Assembly: GCF_017583045.1 (NCBI RefSeq) | Contig: NZ_JAGFBF010000003.1 | Location: 1 to 64,000 of the forward strand | Reading direction: 5' to 3' | Source: Leucobacter tardus | Lineage (GTDB): Bacteria; Actinomycetota; Actinomycetes; Actinomycetales; Microbacteriaceae | Length of the DNA: 64,000 bases | Shown: in pieces, positions 26,531-35,988 of the stretch | Numbering within the stretch: the first letter of the stretch is position 1 | Layout of the letters: each line of letters opens with the position of its first letter | Made by a program: the position numbers and the translations under genes | The notes under the pieces: generated by a model | The model's database searches: none | What the model saw: only the letters and a program-made list of their open reading frames with translations | Told to the model about the DNA's origin: nothing

Positions 26531-26555
26531 AACTTGAGTCCCTTTCGCTCAAGTT
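26531..26555 (-). promoter_or_regulatory. HAIR operator (HspR-binding inverted repeat)
   Basis: AACTTGAG-n9-CTCAAGTT is a perfect inverted repeat that contains the HAIR consensus core CTTGAG-n9-CTCAAG. It lies 29-53 nt upstream of the Hsp20 start. HspR itself is not in this window. Confidence 0.88.
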
Positions 26556-26655
26556 GCAAACAGATTACCTGCGGTCACCCGGAAATTCGCTCGGAGGTGT
26601 CCGGGAGCGTGCTTGAAAGGCGCCGAAAAATCTCTGAGCGCGCGGGCAATGCAAA

Positions 26656-26683
26656 AGGCCCCCACTCGTGAGAGTGAGGGCCT
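26656..26683 (-). terminator. Intrinsic terminator after tRNA-Lys(CTT)
   Basis: On the minus strand a 12-bp stem with one mismatch and a 4-nt loop is followed by TTTT, starting 4 nt after the discriminator base. This is the most canonical intrinsic terminator in the window. Confidence 0.85.
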
Positions 26684-26687
26684 GCGG

Positions 26688-26760
<73 letters not shown>

Positions 26761-26834
26761 TCGCTGCGACCGGCGCAACAGAACTAATTTAGCATGGCCC
26801 GCGACACTGCTCAAATCGTGGTGTTCCGAGCGTG

Positions 26835-28118
26835 TCAGTGGGTTCGCGGGAGTCGTTTGGCGGCGCGCGCCTCGCTGGGCCTGACCAGGAAACAGGCGGA
26901 CACTGCGATGGCGATGAGCGATCCGACCATGACGGCCAGTCGCGCCATATCCGCGTGCTCAGGGTCGGTGAAACTGAGGTCGGTGACGAGGAGCGACACG
27001 GTGAAGCCGACGCCCGCGAGTGCGCCGACCCCGACCAGTTTCTTCCACTGCACCGACGCGTCGAGCTCGGCTCGCGTGAACTTCGTGACCAGCCAGGTGG
27101 TCACGGTGATTCCGATGGGCTTGCCGAGGACCAGTCCGGCCATGACACCGAGCGCGACCGGATCGAACGGGAAGCCCGAGGTGGATCCGACTGCCACTCC
27201 CGCGGCGAAGAACGCGAACAGCGGAACGGCGACTCCGGTCGAGAGCGGACGGAAACGACGCTCGAAGATCTCCGCGAGATCGGTGTCGCGCTTGCCGCGC
27301 ACGGGGATGAGGAACGCCAGAACGACTCCGGCGATCGTCGCGTGGATGCCCGACGCGTGGAACAGGCCCCACGCGACGACGCCCAGCGGGAGCATGATCG
27401 CCCAGGGGGCGATCCCCGAGCGCGCGAGCCGATGCGGGAAACGGTGTCCGATGATCGCGAACGCAGCGATGGGGATCGCGGACAGCCCCAAGGCCGCGAG
27501 ATTGAGTCCGTCGGTGTAGAAGATGGCGATGATCGTGATCGCGATGAGGTCGTCCACCACGGCGAGCGTCAGGAGGAACATGCGCAGCGCCATGGGGATG
27601 CCCGGCGCGAGCAGGCCGAGAACGGCGACGGCGAAGGCGATATCGGTCGCCGTGGGGATCGCCCATCCGTGCGCTGTCTCCGTGCCGGCGTTCACAGCGG
27701 TGTAGATCAGTGCCGGAACCGCGACGCCGCCGAACGCCGCCGCGACGGGCACGACGGCGGTGGAGAAGCGACTCAGGGCGCCACCGACGAACTCGCGTTT
27801 GAGCTCGAGTCCGACCATGAAGAAGAAGATCGCGAGCAGCCCATCAGCCGTCCACTCTCCGATGGAGAGGTGCAGATGCAGTGCCTCGGGCCCGACCGTG
27901 AACTCCTTGATCGAGAAGTAGGCGTCGGAGAGGGGACTGTTCGCGGCGATGAAGCCGAGCGCGGCCGCGGCCATGATAATCACGCCGCCGACGAGCTCGG
28001 CGCGGAGCACGCGGCTCACGCGCGCGACCTCGCGCCGATTGACGTATGAAATCACCCTGATCGGGTGACTGCGCGTGCTCGGAGCGCCCGGCTCATGCAG
28101 GGGAGATGTTTCGGTCAT
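26835..28118 (-). CDS. nhaA: Na+/H+ antiporter NhaA
   Basis: 427 aa with about twelve hydrophobic segments. Family motifs include FFFMVGLELKREFVGG, IPTATDIAFAVAVLG with the ion-binding Asp pair region and VVDDLIAITIIAIFYT (two adjacent Asp). It exchanges two protons for one sodium and supports pH and salt balance. It starts 7 nt after a 67-codon gene on the same strand, so the two are probably co-transcribed. Confidence 0.95.
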   Translation of the reverse strand: MTETSPLHEPGAPSTRSHPIRVISYVNRREVARVSRVLRAELVGGVIIMAAAALGFIAANSPLSDAYFSIKEFTVGPEALHLHLSIGEWTADGLLAIFFFMVGLELKREFVGGALSRFSTAVVPVAAAFGGVAVPALIYTAVNAGTETAHGWAIPTATDIAFAVAVLGLLAPGIPMALRMFLLTLAVVDDLIAITIIAIFYTDGLNLAALGLSAIPIAAFAIIGHRFPHRLARSGIAPWAIMLPLGVVAWGLFHASGIHATIAGVVLAFLIPVRGKRDTDLAEIFERRFRPLSTGVAVPLFAFFAAGVAVGSTSGFPFDPVALGVMAGLVLGKPIGITVTTWLVTKFTRAELDASVQWKKLVGVGALAGVGFTVSLLVTDLSFTDPEHADMARLAVMVGSLIAIAVSACFLVRPSEARAAKRLPRTH

Positions 28119-28125
28119 GCGTGGA

Positions 28126-28329
28126 TTACTGGTTCAGCTCCTCGAAGACCCGATCCTCTTCCTCTTTCGCTACACCCGCGACTGAGAGCGCGAACCCGCC
28201 GATCCAGATGCCCCAGACGATCAATCGCCGCCAGTCCGCGGGCATGTTCTTCGTACGTTTGATGACGCCGAGCACACTGATGGCCGACCCGATCACGCCG
28301 GGGTTGGTCACGTACCTGCCTATGGACAT
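28126..28329 (-). CDS. Small hypothetical membrane protein upstream of nhaA
   Basis: 67 aa from the ATG at 28329, which is preceded by GGGAGGA at good spacing. It has a hydrophobic N-terminal segment (GVIGSAISVLGVI, about 12-24), a basic loop KRTKNMPADWRR, a second hydrophobic segment (about 37-53) and an acidic end (KEEEDRVFEELNQ). I do not recognise a family. The tight 7-nt gap to nhaA suggests co-expression. Confidence 0.7.
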   Translation of the reverse strand: MSIGRYVTNPGVIGSAISVLGVIKRTKNMPADWRRLIVWGIWIGGFALSVAGVAKEEEDRVFEELNQ

Positions 28330-28472
28330 GTGTCCTCCCAAAAACGTCGCTGGTCCTCGCGGTCGCGAGCGATACGGAACCAGCCTACTCGGTGCGGTAC
28401 GCTGGGAAGCGATTCGCGCGCTGACCTTGCGCGCAGGCGTGCAGGTCGAACCGCGTGGGAGGAAGAGTCGGA

Positions 28473-28706
28473 ATGGCGAAGCAGAACGAGGCACTGTTCG
28501 AAGAGAGCTCGCAGGGAGCGGTCGGTGTGTCGACGGCGATCGGGTTCATCGTCTCGATGGTGTTGATGCTCGGCGGGTTCGTTCTGATGAGCTACGCCTT
28601 CACCGCTGACCCGGCGGCCGGGCTCTGGGAGTTCGTCGGCGGATTGGCCGCGGTGTTCGTTGGCTTCATGATCCCCTTCAGCTACCGGATCAAGCCGGGC
28701 AAGTAG
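28473..28706 (+). CDS. Small two-helix membrane protein
   Basis: 77 aa from the ATG at 28473 with GGGAGGAAG upstream. After a short polar start (MAKQNEALFEESSQG) there are two hydrophobic segments (about 22-42 and 52-69) and a basic end YRIKPGK. No family is recognised. It is divergent from the 67-aa gene, and both are small membrane proteins. Two hairpins follow the stop codon. Confidence 0.7.
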   Translation: MAKQNEALFEESSQGAVGVSTAIGFIVSMVLMLGGFVLMSYAFTADPAAGLWEFVGGLAAVFVGFMIPFSYRIKPGK

Positions 28707-28754
28707 CCCGCGGTTTCGCGGGTGGATCGATGCCCGTCTGGTTGACCAGGCGGG
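28707..28754 (+). terminator. Tandem hairpins between the 77-aa gene and ilvD
   Basis: CCCGCG-GTTT-CGCGGG (28707-28722) starts right after the stop codon. A second stem of 9 pairs with one wobble and a TTGA loop spans 28733-28754 and ends just before the ilvD -10. Together they probably end the small gene and insulate ilvD. Confidence 0.55.
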
Positions 28755-28768
28755 TCTAGACTGGTCGC

Positions 28769-30460
28769 ATGTCTGAGATCGATATCAAGCCGCGCAGTCG
28801 CGACGTCACCGACGGAATCGAGAAAGCCGCGGCCCGAGGCATGCTTCGGGCCGTCGGCATGGGCGACGAGGATTGGGATAAGCCCCAGATCGGCATCGCG
28901 AGCTCGTGGAACGAGATCACGCCGTGCAACCTGAGTCTCGATCGACTCGCGCAGGGCGCCAAGGAAGGCGTGCACGCGGGCGGCGGGTACCCCCTCCAGT
29001 TCGGTACCATCTCCGTCTCGGACGGCATCTCGATGGGCCACGAGGGCATGCACTTCTCGCTCGTGTCGCGCGAGGTCATCGCCGACTCGGTGGAGACCGT
29101 GATGATGGCTGAGCGCCTCGACGGTTCGATCCTGCTCGCGGGCTGCGACAAGTCGCTCCCCGGCATGCTGATGGCAGCCGCTCGGCTCGACCTCGCCTCG
29201 GTGTTCCTGTACGCCGGATCGATCGCTCCGGGTTGGGTGAAGCTCGAGGACGGTACCGAGAAGCAGGTGACCATTATCGACGCGTTCGAAGCGGTCGGTG
29301 CCTGCAAGGCCGGAACGATGAGCGAGGAAGACCTGAAGCGCGTGGAGTGCGCGATCGCACCGGGCGAGGGCGCTTGCGGCGGCATGTTCACCGCCAACAC
29401 GATGGCCTGCGTCGCCGAGGCGCTCGGCATGAGTCTGCCGGGTTCGGCTGCACCCCCGAGCGCCGACCGTCGTCGCGATTACTTCGCTCACCGCTCGGGC
29501 GAGGCGGTCGTTCGTATGCTCGAACGCGGCATTTCGTCCCGCGACATCTTGACGAAGAAAGCGTTCGAGAACGCCATCGCCGTGGCGATGGTGCTCGGCG
29601 GTTCGACGAATGCGGTGCTCCACCTGCTCGCCATCGCACGCGAAGCCGAAGTCGAGCTCACGCTCGACGACTTCACCCGGATCGGGCAGCAGGTGCCTCA
29701 CCTCGCCGACATGAAGCCGTTCGGTCAGTACGTCGCGCAGGATTTCGATCGTGTCGGCGGCATGCCGGTGATCATGAAGGCCCTGCTCGATGCCGGTCTC
29801 CTGCACGGCGACGTGCTCACCGTCACCGGCAAGACGATGGCCGAGAACCTCGCCGACGTGACGACACCGCTCGACGGCAAAGTGATCCGCACGCTCGATG
29901 ACCCGCTGCACGAGAACGGCGGGCTCACGATCCTGTCCGGTTCGCTCGCTCCGGAGGGCGCGGTCGTGAAGACGGCGGGCTTCGACGCCGAGGTGTTCGA
30001 GGGCCCCGCGCGCGTGTTCGAGCGGGAGCGCGCGGCCATGGATGCGCTGTCCGAGGGCAAGATCGGCAAGGGTGACGTCGTCGTGATCCGGTATGAGGGA
30101 CCGAAGGGCGGGCCAGGCATGCGCGAGATGCTCGCGATCACCGGCGCGATCAAGGGCGCGGGGCTCGGTAAAGATGTACTACTATTGACGGACGGACGAT
30201 TCTCAGGCGGCACAACCGGCCTGTGCATCGGCCATATTGCGCCGGAGGCGTCGGACGGTGGTCCGATCGCACTCCTCCGCGACGGGGACCTGATTCGGGT
30301 CGACATCGCCGCACGAACGCTCGACCTCCAGGTGGATCCCGCCGAGCTCGAGGCCCGCAGAGCAGACTGGGCTCCGCTTCCCCCGCGTTACACGCGCGGC
30401 GTTCTGGCCAAGTACACGCAGCTCGTTCACTCCGCATCCGAGGGTGCGATCACGGGTTGA
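28769..30460 (+). CDS. ilvD: Dihydroxy-acid dehydratase
   Basis: 563 aa, normal size. It catalyses the dehydration of dihydroxy acids to 2-keto acids in isoleucine and valine synthesis, in the cytosol, with an Fe-S cluster. Cluster Cys residues are seen in [18 protein letters not shown] and [23 protein letters not shown] is the C-terminal signature. TAGACT ends exactly 6 nt before the ATG and no ribosome-binding sequence is present, so the transcript is leaderless. It heads ilvD-ilvB-ilvN-ilvC. Confidence 0.97.
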   Translation: MSEIDIKPRSRDVTDGIEKAAARGMLRAVGMGDEDWDKPQIGIASSWNEITPCNLSLDRLAQGAKEGVHAGGGYPLQFGTISVSDGISMGHEGMHFSLVSREVIADSVETVMMAERLDGSILLAGCDKSLPGMLMAAARLDLASVFLYAGSIAPGWVKLEDGTEKQVTIIDAFEAVGACKAGTMSEEDLKRVECAIAPGEGACGGMFTANTMACVAEALGMSLPGSAAPPSADRRRDYFAHRSGEAVVRMLERGISSRDILTKKAFENAIAVAMVLGGSTNAVLHLLAIAREAEVELTLDDFTRIGQQVPHLADMKPFGQYVAQDFDRVGGMPVIMKALLDAGLLHGDVLTVTGKTMAENLADVTTPLDGKVIRTLDDPLHENGGLTILSGSLAPEGAVVKTAGFDAEVFEGPARVFERERAAMDALSEGKIGKGDVVVIRYEGPKGGPGMREMLAITGAIKGAGLGKDVLLLTDGRFSGGTTGLCIGHIAPEASDGGPIALLRDGDLIRVDIAARTLDLQVDPAELEARRADWAPLPPRYTRGVLAKYTQLVHSASEGAITG

Positions 30461-30498
30461 ACGCGCGCTCGCGCACACCGTCACACAGAAAGCATGAG

Positions 30499-32304
30499 AT
30501 GAACTCGGATACGAGTACGACCGCAGCAGATCCCCGTGCCGCTGCTCCCCGCGGCGAGCAGATGAGCGGTGCGCAGGCCGTCTTGCGCAGCCTGGAGCTG
30601 CTCGGGGTCACCGATGTCTTCGGCTTGCCCGGAGGTGCGGTCCTGCCGCTCTACGACACCATCATGAACGCACCCATGCCGCGGCACATCCTCGTGCGCC
30701 ATGAGCAGGGAGCGGGGCACGCGGCCGAGGGTTACGCCGCGGCTTCGGGACGCGTCGGTGTGTGCATCGCGACCTCGGGCCCCGGTGCGACGAACCTCGT
30801 CACGGCGATCGCCGACGCCTACATGGATTCCGTGCCGCTGCTCGCGATCACCGGGCAGGTGTTCTCGCACCTGATGGGTACGGACGCGTTCCAGGAAGCG
30901 GACATCGTCGGCATCACGATGCCGATCACGAAGCACTCGTTCCTGGTGAAGCGCGCGGAGGACATCCCGAGCACGCTCGCGGCCGCGTATCATCTCGCGG
31001 CGAGCGGTCGGCCGGGGCCCGTCCTCGTCGACATCACGAAGGACGCCCAGGAGGGTCTCTTCGACTTCGAGTGGGATCCGCGCGTGGACCTGCCCGGGTA
31101 CCGCCCCATCACGAAGGCGAACAGCAAGCAGATCCAGGCGGCGGCCGAGCTCATCGCTCAAGCGGACCGGCCGGTCTTCTACGTGGGGGGCGGCGTCGTT
31201 CGCGCGGAAGCGTCCACCGAGCTCCTGCGGCTCGCCGAACAGGTGGGCGCACCGGTCGTCACGACGCTCATGGCGCGCGGCGTCTTCCCCGATGCCCACG
31301 AGCAGAACCTCGGCATGCCTGGCATGCACGGCACCGTTCCCGCGGTCCTCGCCCTCCAGGAGGCCGACCTCCTCATCACGCTGGGCGCACGGTTCGATGA
31401 TCGGGTCACCGGGAAGGCCGCGCAGTTCGCTCCGGACGCGAAGGTGATCCACGCCGACATCGATCCCGCGGAGATCGGCAAGATCCGCGCCGCGGACGTG
31501 CCGATCGTGGGCGACGCGCGCGAGGTGATCGCCGATCTCGTCGCCGCGATCAGCACGCTGCAGCGCGACCGTGAGTTCGCCGACCTCACGGTGTGGTGGA
31601 ATCGTCTGAACGGTCTGCGCGCCAAGTTCCCGCTCGGGTACGAACCGACGAGCGATGGTCTGCTCTCGCCGCAGCACGTGATCCAGCGCATCGGCGAGCT
31701 GACGGGCCCCGAGGGGGTCTTCGCCTCCGGCGTCGGACAGCACCAGATGTGGGCGGCGCAGTTCATCGCGTATCAGCGCCCGAACGCCTGGCTGAACTCC
31801 GGCGGTGCCGGCACCATGGGGTACTCGGTCCCCGCCGCGATGGGTGCGAAGGTCGCCGAGCCCGAGCGCGCCGTCTGGGCGATCGACGGCGACGGGTGCT
31901 TCCAGATGACGAATCAGGAGCTCGCAACCTGCGTCGTGAACAACATCCCGATCAAGGTCGCGATCATCAACAACTCGTCGCTCGGCATGGTACGCCAGTG
32001 GCAGACGCTGATCTACGAGGGCCGCTACTCGAACACGGACCTGAACACGGGTCACGGTTCCTCGCGGGTTCCCGACTTCGTGAAGCTCGGCGAAGCGTAC
32101 GGCTGCCTCTCGATTCGCGTCGAGCACGAGGACCAGGTCGACGACGCCATCAGGCTCGCGCTTGAGACGAACGATCGCCCGGTGGTCATCGACTTCGTCG
32201 TGAGCGCCGACGCGATGGTGTGGCCGATGGTACGCCAGGGCACGTCGAACAGCGACGTGCAGTACGCCCGAGAACACAGCCCCGAATGGGAGGAGGAAGC
32301 ATGA
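30499..32304 (+). CDS. ilvB: Acetolactate synthase large subunit
   Basis: 601 aa from the ATG at 30499 ([11 protein letters not shown]); AGAAAGCATGAG lies before it. ThDP enzyme with the catalytic Glu in [19 protein letters not shown]/central domain [13 protein letters not shown], and the ThDP-Mg motif [19 protein letters not shown]. It forms 2-acetolactate and 2-aceto-2-hydroxybutyrate, the first common step of branched-chain synthesis. It overlaps ilvN by ATGA. No leader peptide rich in branched-chain residues or T-box is seen in the 38-nt gap after ilvD. Confidence 0.97.
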   Translation: MNSDTSTTAADPRAAAPRGEQMSGAQAVLRSLELLGVTDVFGLPGGAVLPLYDTIMNAPMPRHILVRHEQGAGHAAEGYAAASGRVGVCIATSGPGATNLVTAIADAYMDSVPLLAITGQVFSHLMGTDAFQEADIVGITMPITKHSFLVKRAEDIPSTLAAAYHLAASGRPGPVLVDITKDAQEGLFDFEWDPRVDLPGYRPITKANSKQIQAAAELIAQADRPVFYVGGGVVRAEASTELLRLAEQVGAPVVTTLMARGVFPDAHEQNLGMPGMHGTVPAVLALQEADLLITLGARFDDRVTGKAAQFAPDAKVIHADIDPAEIGKIRAADVPIVGDAREVIADLVAAISTLQRDREFADLTVWWNRLNGLRAKFPLGYEPTSDGLLSPQHVIQRIGELTGPEGVFASGVGQHQMWAAQFIAYQRPNAWLNSGGAGTMGYSVPAAMGAKVAEPERAVWAIDGDGCFQMTNQELATCVVNNIPIKVAIINNSSLGMVRQWQTLIYEGRYSNTDLNTGHGSSRVPDFVKLGEAYGCLSIRVEHEDQVDDAIRLALETNDRPVVIDFVVSADAMVWPMVRQGTSNSDVQYAREHSPEWEEEA

Positions 32305-32810
32305 GCCGCCACGTTCTGAGCCTCCTCGTCGAGGACAAGCCCGGTCTGCTGACCCGAGTCGCCGGCCTCTTCGCGCGGCGCGGCTTCAATATCGATTCCC
32401 TCGCGGTGGGGCCGACCGAGATCCCGGGCCTGTCGCGCATCACGGTGGTCGTCGATCAGGATCAGGTGCTTCTCGAACAGGTGACGAAGCAGCTCAACAA
32501 GCTGGTCAACGTCATCAAGATCGTGGAGCTCGAGCCGCAGTCCTCGGTGCAGCGCGAGCACATGCTGATCAAGGTGCGGGTCGACAACCACACCCGCTCG
32601 CAAGTGCTCGAAGCGGTCAACCTGTTCCGGGCGCGTGTGGTCGACGTCGTCACCGACGCCCTCGTCATCGAGGTCACCGGCGACACGGGCAAGGTCGACG
32701 CATTCCTGAAGGTGCTCGAACCGTTCGGGATCAAGGAGATCGCGCAGTCCGGCCTCATCGCCGTCGGACGCGGCCCGAAGTCGATCACCGAACGCGTCTT
32801 CAAGAACTAG
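32301..32810 (+). CDS. ilvN: Acetolactate synthase regulatory subunit
   Basis: 169 aa. N-terminal ACT domain ([21 protein letters not shown], quoted in part as [11 protein letters not shown]) and the C-terminal dimer domain ending [17 protein letters not shown]. It stimulates IlvB and gives valine feedback. The ATG lies in a 4-nt overlap with the ilvB stop, with GGAGGAAGC before it, so synthesis of the two subunits is coupled. Confidence 0.97.
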   Translation: MSRHVLSLLVEDKPGLLTRVAGLFARRGFNIDSLAVGPTEIPGLSRITVVVDQDQVLLEQVTKQLNKLVNVIKIVELEPQSSVQREHMLIKVRVDNHTRSQVLEAVNLFRARVVDVVTDALVIEVTGDTGKVDAFLKVLEPFGIKEIAQSGLIAVGRGPKSITERVFKN

Positions 32811-32878
32811 TCTCACGGCCAGATCGGGCCCCGCACACCTGCGCCCTTCGTGGCGCGCCTCACTACTCACGACAATAG

Positions 32879-33916
<1,038 letters not shown>

Positions 33917-33941
33917 TCGTCGCGCTGACGGGTTTCGTCGA

Positions 33942-33973
33942 GAACGCCCCCGAGCTCAGGCTCGGGGGCGTTC
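33942..33973 (+). terminator. Terminator of the ilv operon
   Basis: A perfect 14-bp stem, GAACGCCCCCGAGC and its complement, with loop TCAG lies 26 nt after the ilvC stop. Confidence 0.85.
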
Positions 33974-34061
33974 TGCGTGCCGGGGGGTTCGGTCGGGACG
34001 GCCGTGGGATAGTGAAGAGCCCGGGTGGTCCGGGGGCGGGGAAGCGGACGGAGACTGTGCG

Positions 34062-34400
34062 GTGCATCTGATCTATCTCGGGGCGCTGCTGGTGGCGTTC
34101 GCCGGCATGGCGACCATCGATGTGCGTCACCGCCTCTTCCTCACGCGGGACCCGAAGCGGGCGATCGTCACCGTACTCGTCGGCTTCGTCGTTCTGCTCA
34201 TCGTCGATGTCGTCGCGATTCTCTGCGGTCTCTTCATCATCGGCGCGTCGCCGTTCATGACCGGCATCACCATCGCCCCGCACATGCCCATCGAGGAGCC
34301 GCTCTTCCTGCTCTTCCTGAGCTACCTCACGATGGTGCTGGTCGCGCTCGTGGAGCGCGTGCAAGATGTGTTGCAGGATCGGAGCCGCGCGCGTGCCTGA
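34062..34400 (+). CDS. Lycopene cyclase subunit (CrtYc/CrtYe-like domain)
   Basis: 112 aa, three hydrophobic segments, from a GTG at 34062. The family signature PxE(E/D) is in HMPIEEPLFLLF at about residues 70-81. Such small subunits form heterodimeric lycopene cyclases in actinobacteria; they make either beta rings or the epsilon/gamma rings of C50 carotenoids such as decaprenoxanthin. The partner subunit follows, overlapping by 8 nt. No prenyltransferase, phytoene synthase or desaturase gene is nearby. Confidence 0.83.
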   Translation: MHLIYLGALLVAFAGMATIDVRHRLFLTRDPKRAIVTVLVGFVVLLIVDVVAILCGLFIIGASPFMTGITIAPHMPIEEPLFLLFLSYLTMVLVALVERVQDVLQDRSRARA

Positions 34401-34731
34401 TGGATCTGCGACCTACTTCTGGATCGCCTGCGCGATGCTCGGGGCGAGTCTTGCCTTCCGCGTCTGGATCGACGCGCGCGCGCATCGACGCGGCGAACGC
34501 GTTCGGGTGCTTCCCACCGTGGTCGCCGCGACGGTGCTCGTGGTGCTCACGGTGGTGTTCGACAACGTCATGATTCTCGCCGATTTGTTCCAGTTCGACC
34601 ACGACCAGCTGATCGGCATCTACCTCGGCGTCGCGCCGATCGAGGACCTCAGCTACCCCCTGTGCACGGCGATCCTGCTTCCCGCCGTGTGGAGGGTGCA
34701 GCGCAAGGGCCGCGTCCCCTCATCGGTGTGA
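34393..34731 (+). CDS. Lycopene cyclase partner subunit (CrtYd/CrtYf-like domain)
   Basis: 112 aa from a GTG at 34393, three hydrophobic segments. The matching motif is APIEDLSYPLCTAIL. With the previous gene it forms the two-component cyclase. The 8-nt overlap makes coupled translation likely. Which ring type is made cannot be read from the sequence. Confidence 0.83.
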   Translation: MPDGSATYFWIACAMLGASLAFRVWIDARAHRRGERVRVLPTVVAATVLVVLTVVFDNVMILADLFQFDHDQLIGIYLGVAPIEDLSYPLCTAILLPAVWRVQRKGRVPSSV

Positions 34732-34743
34732 AGAGACGCGGCC
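34708..34743. terminator. Weak hairpin at the cyclase/LCP convergent junction
   Basis: GGCCGCGTC and GACGCGGCC pair over an 18-nt loop that includes the cyclase stop codon. The loop is large and no T run follows, so this is only a candidate. Confidence 0.35.
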
Positions 34744-34758
34744 ACTGAGGCGACGCGA

Positions 34759-35829
34759 TTACTCCTGCGCCGCGGCGTACTCGTCGAGAGTTCCGTCTGC
34801 GAATGCCGTACGGACATTCTCGAGTTCCGTTTCATCGGGGATCACGATCGACTGCCCGTCCGCCGAGGTGCCCGTTCCATTGGTCGGGCTCGTGAAGAAC
34901 GAGATGTCGTTCGACCGGATGCTGCGCATATCGATGCCGAGCATGACGGTGCGGTTCAGATTCAGACCTTCATCGAGGATGAGGTAGGGCTTGAGCGATT
35001 CGAAGACCGAGGTCACTCGGTCCACGCTGCCGAGCGTTTCCGAGCTGAGCAACTGGCCGAACAGCGCTTGCAAGTAGACCTGCTGGTTCCGTACGCGCTG
35101 GTAGTCGCCGTCTGAGAACGCGTACCGTTCGCGAACGTACGACAGCGCCTGATCGCCGTCGAGGGTGATCTCGCCCTCGGCGAAGGTGAAGTCGCCACCA
35201 CCGTTCTGCGCGGTGTACTCGATCGGGTTGTCGATGGTCACGCCGCCGACCGCGTCGGTGAGTCCCTTGAACGAGTCGAAATCGATGAGCGCCACATGAT
35301 CGATACGGGCGCCGATGAAGTTCTCGACGGAGTTGACGGCGAGCGGCAAGCCTCCATAGGCGACCGCCGCGTTGATCTTGGCCTCGCCATGGCCCTCGAT
35401 GTTCACCCAGTTGTCGCGCATGATCGACATCACCGTGATCGAATCGTCCTCTGGCGAGATCTGCGCGACCATGATCGCATCGCTCCGGAAGTCGCCGAGG
35501 TCCTCGATCGTGGCGCCCGGGTCGGTCGTCTCGCGCGAGTCGGAGCCCAGCAGCAGAATGTTGATCGGTGCGTCGTCGCCGGTGGCCTCAGCCGGCCGCT
35601 GCCACTCGGGATCCTGCTCGATCGAGACCCGGTCGACTTCGTTGTAGGTACTCGCGAGCAGTGCATATCCGATGCCGACGACGAGACCGAGGAGCACCAG
35701 GAGCACGGTGATGAGGATGAGGACGCGCTTCAGACCGCGACGGCGCTTCGAGCGCCGGGGGGCCGGCTCGGGGTCAGGGGTTCCATCGTCCGCGAAAAGG
35801 CGATTGAGCGCGCTGTTGGACTGGTTCAC
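34759..35829 (-). CDS. LytR-CpsA-Psr (LCP) family cell-wall glycopolymer ligase
   Basis: 356 aa from the GTG at 35829 (MNQSNSALNRLF); the open frame continues far upstream but that part is antisense to SelO. A ~35 residue cytosolic basic part precedes one helix (VLILITVLLVLLGLVVGIGYAL, about 38-60). The LCP domain follows with NILLLGSDSRE, FRSDAIMVAQI, SIMRDNWVNI, KINAAVAYGG and DGDQALSYVRERY. LCP enzymes transfer teichoic-acid-like or other polymers from a lipid carrier to peptidoglycan. Convergent with the cyclase pair. Confidence 0.9.
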   Translation of the reverse strand: MNQSNSALNRLFADDGTPDPEPAPRRSKRRRGLKRVLILITVLLVLLGLVVGIGYALLASTYNEVDRVSIEQDPEWQRPAEATGDDAPINILLLGSDSRETTDPGATIEDLGDFRSDAIMVAQISPEDDSITVMSIMRDNWVNIEGHGEAKINAAVAYGGLPLAVNSVENFIGARIDHVALIDFDSFKGLTDAVGGVTIDNPIEYTAQNGGGDFTFAEGEITLDGDQALSYVRERYAFSDGDYQRVRNQQVYLQALFGQLLSSETLGSVDRVTSVFESLKPYLILDEGLNLNRTVMLGIDMRSIRSNDISFFTSPTNGTGTSADGQSIVIPDETELENVRTAFADGTLDEYAAAQE

Positions 35830-35988
35830 GTGTCTGCTCCCGGGATTCGAACGTGCTGGTGCTGCGAGTCGGTGCGAGGGCGGACGCGCATCGTATTCCG
35901 TCCAGGATACCCGGCAGTCGCTGCGTAAAGGTTCGTGCGTCGCCCCAGGCTGAGGACGCACGGAGCCTGGAGCCGTATCCTCGTGTCC

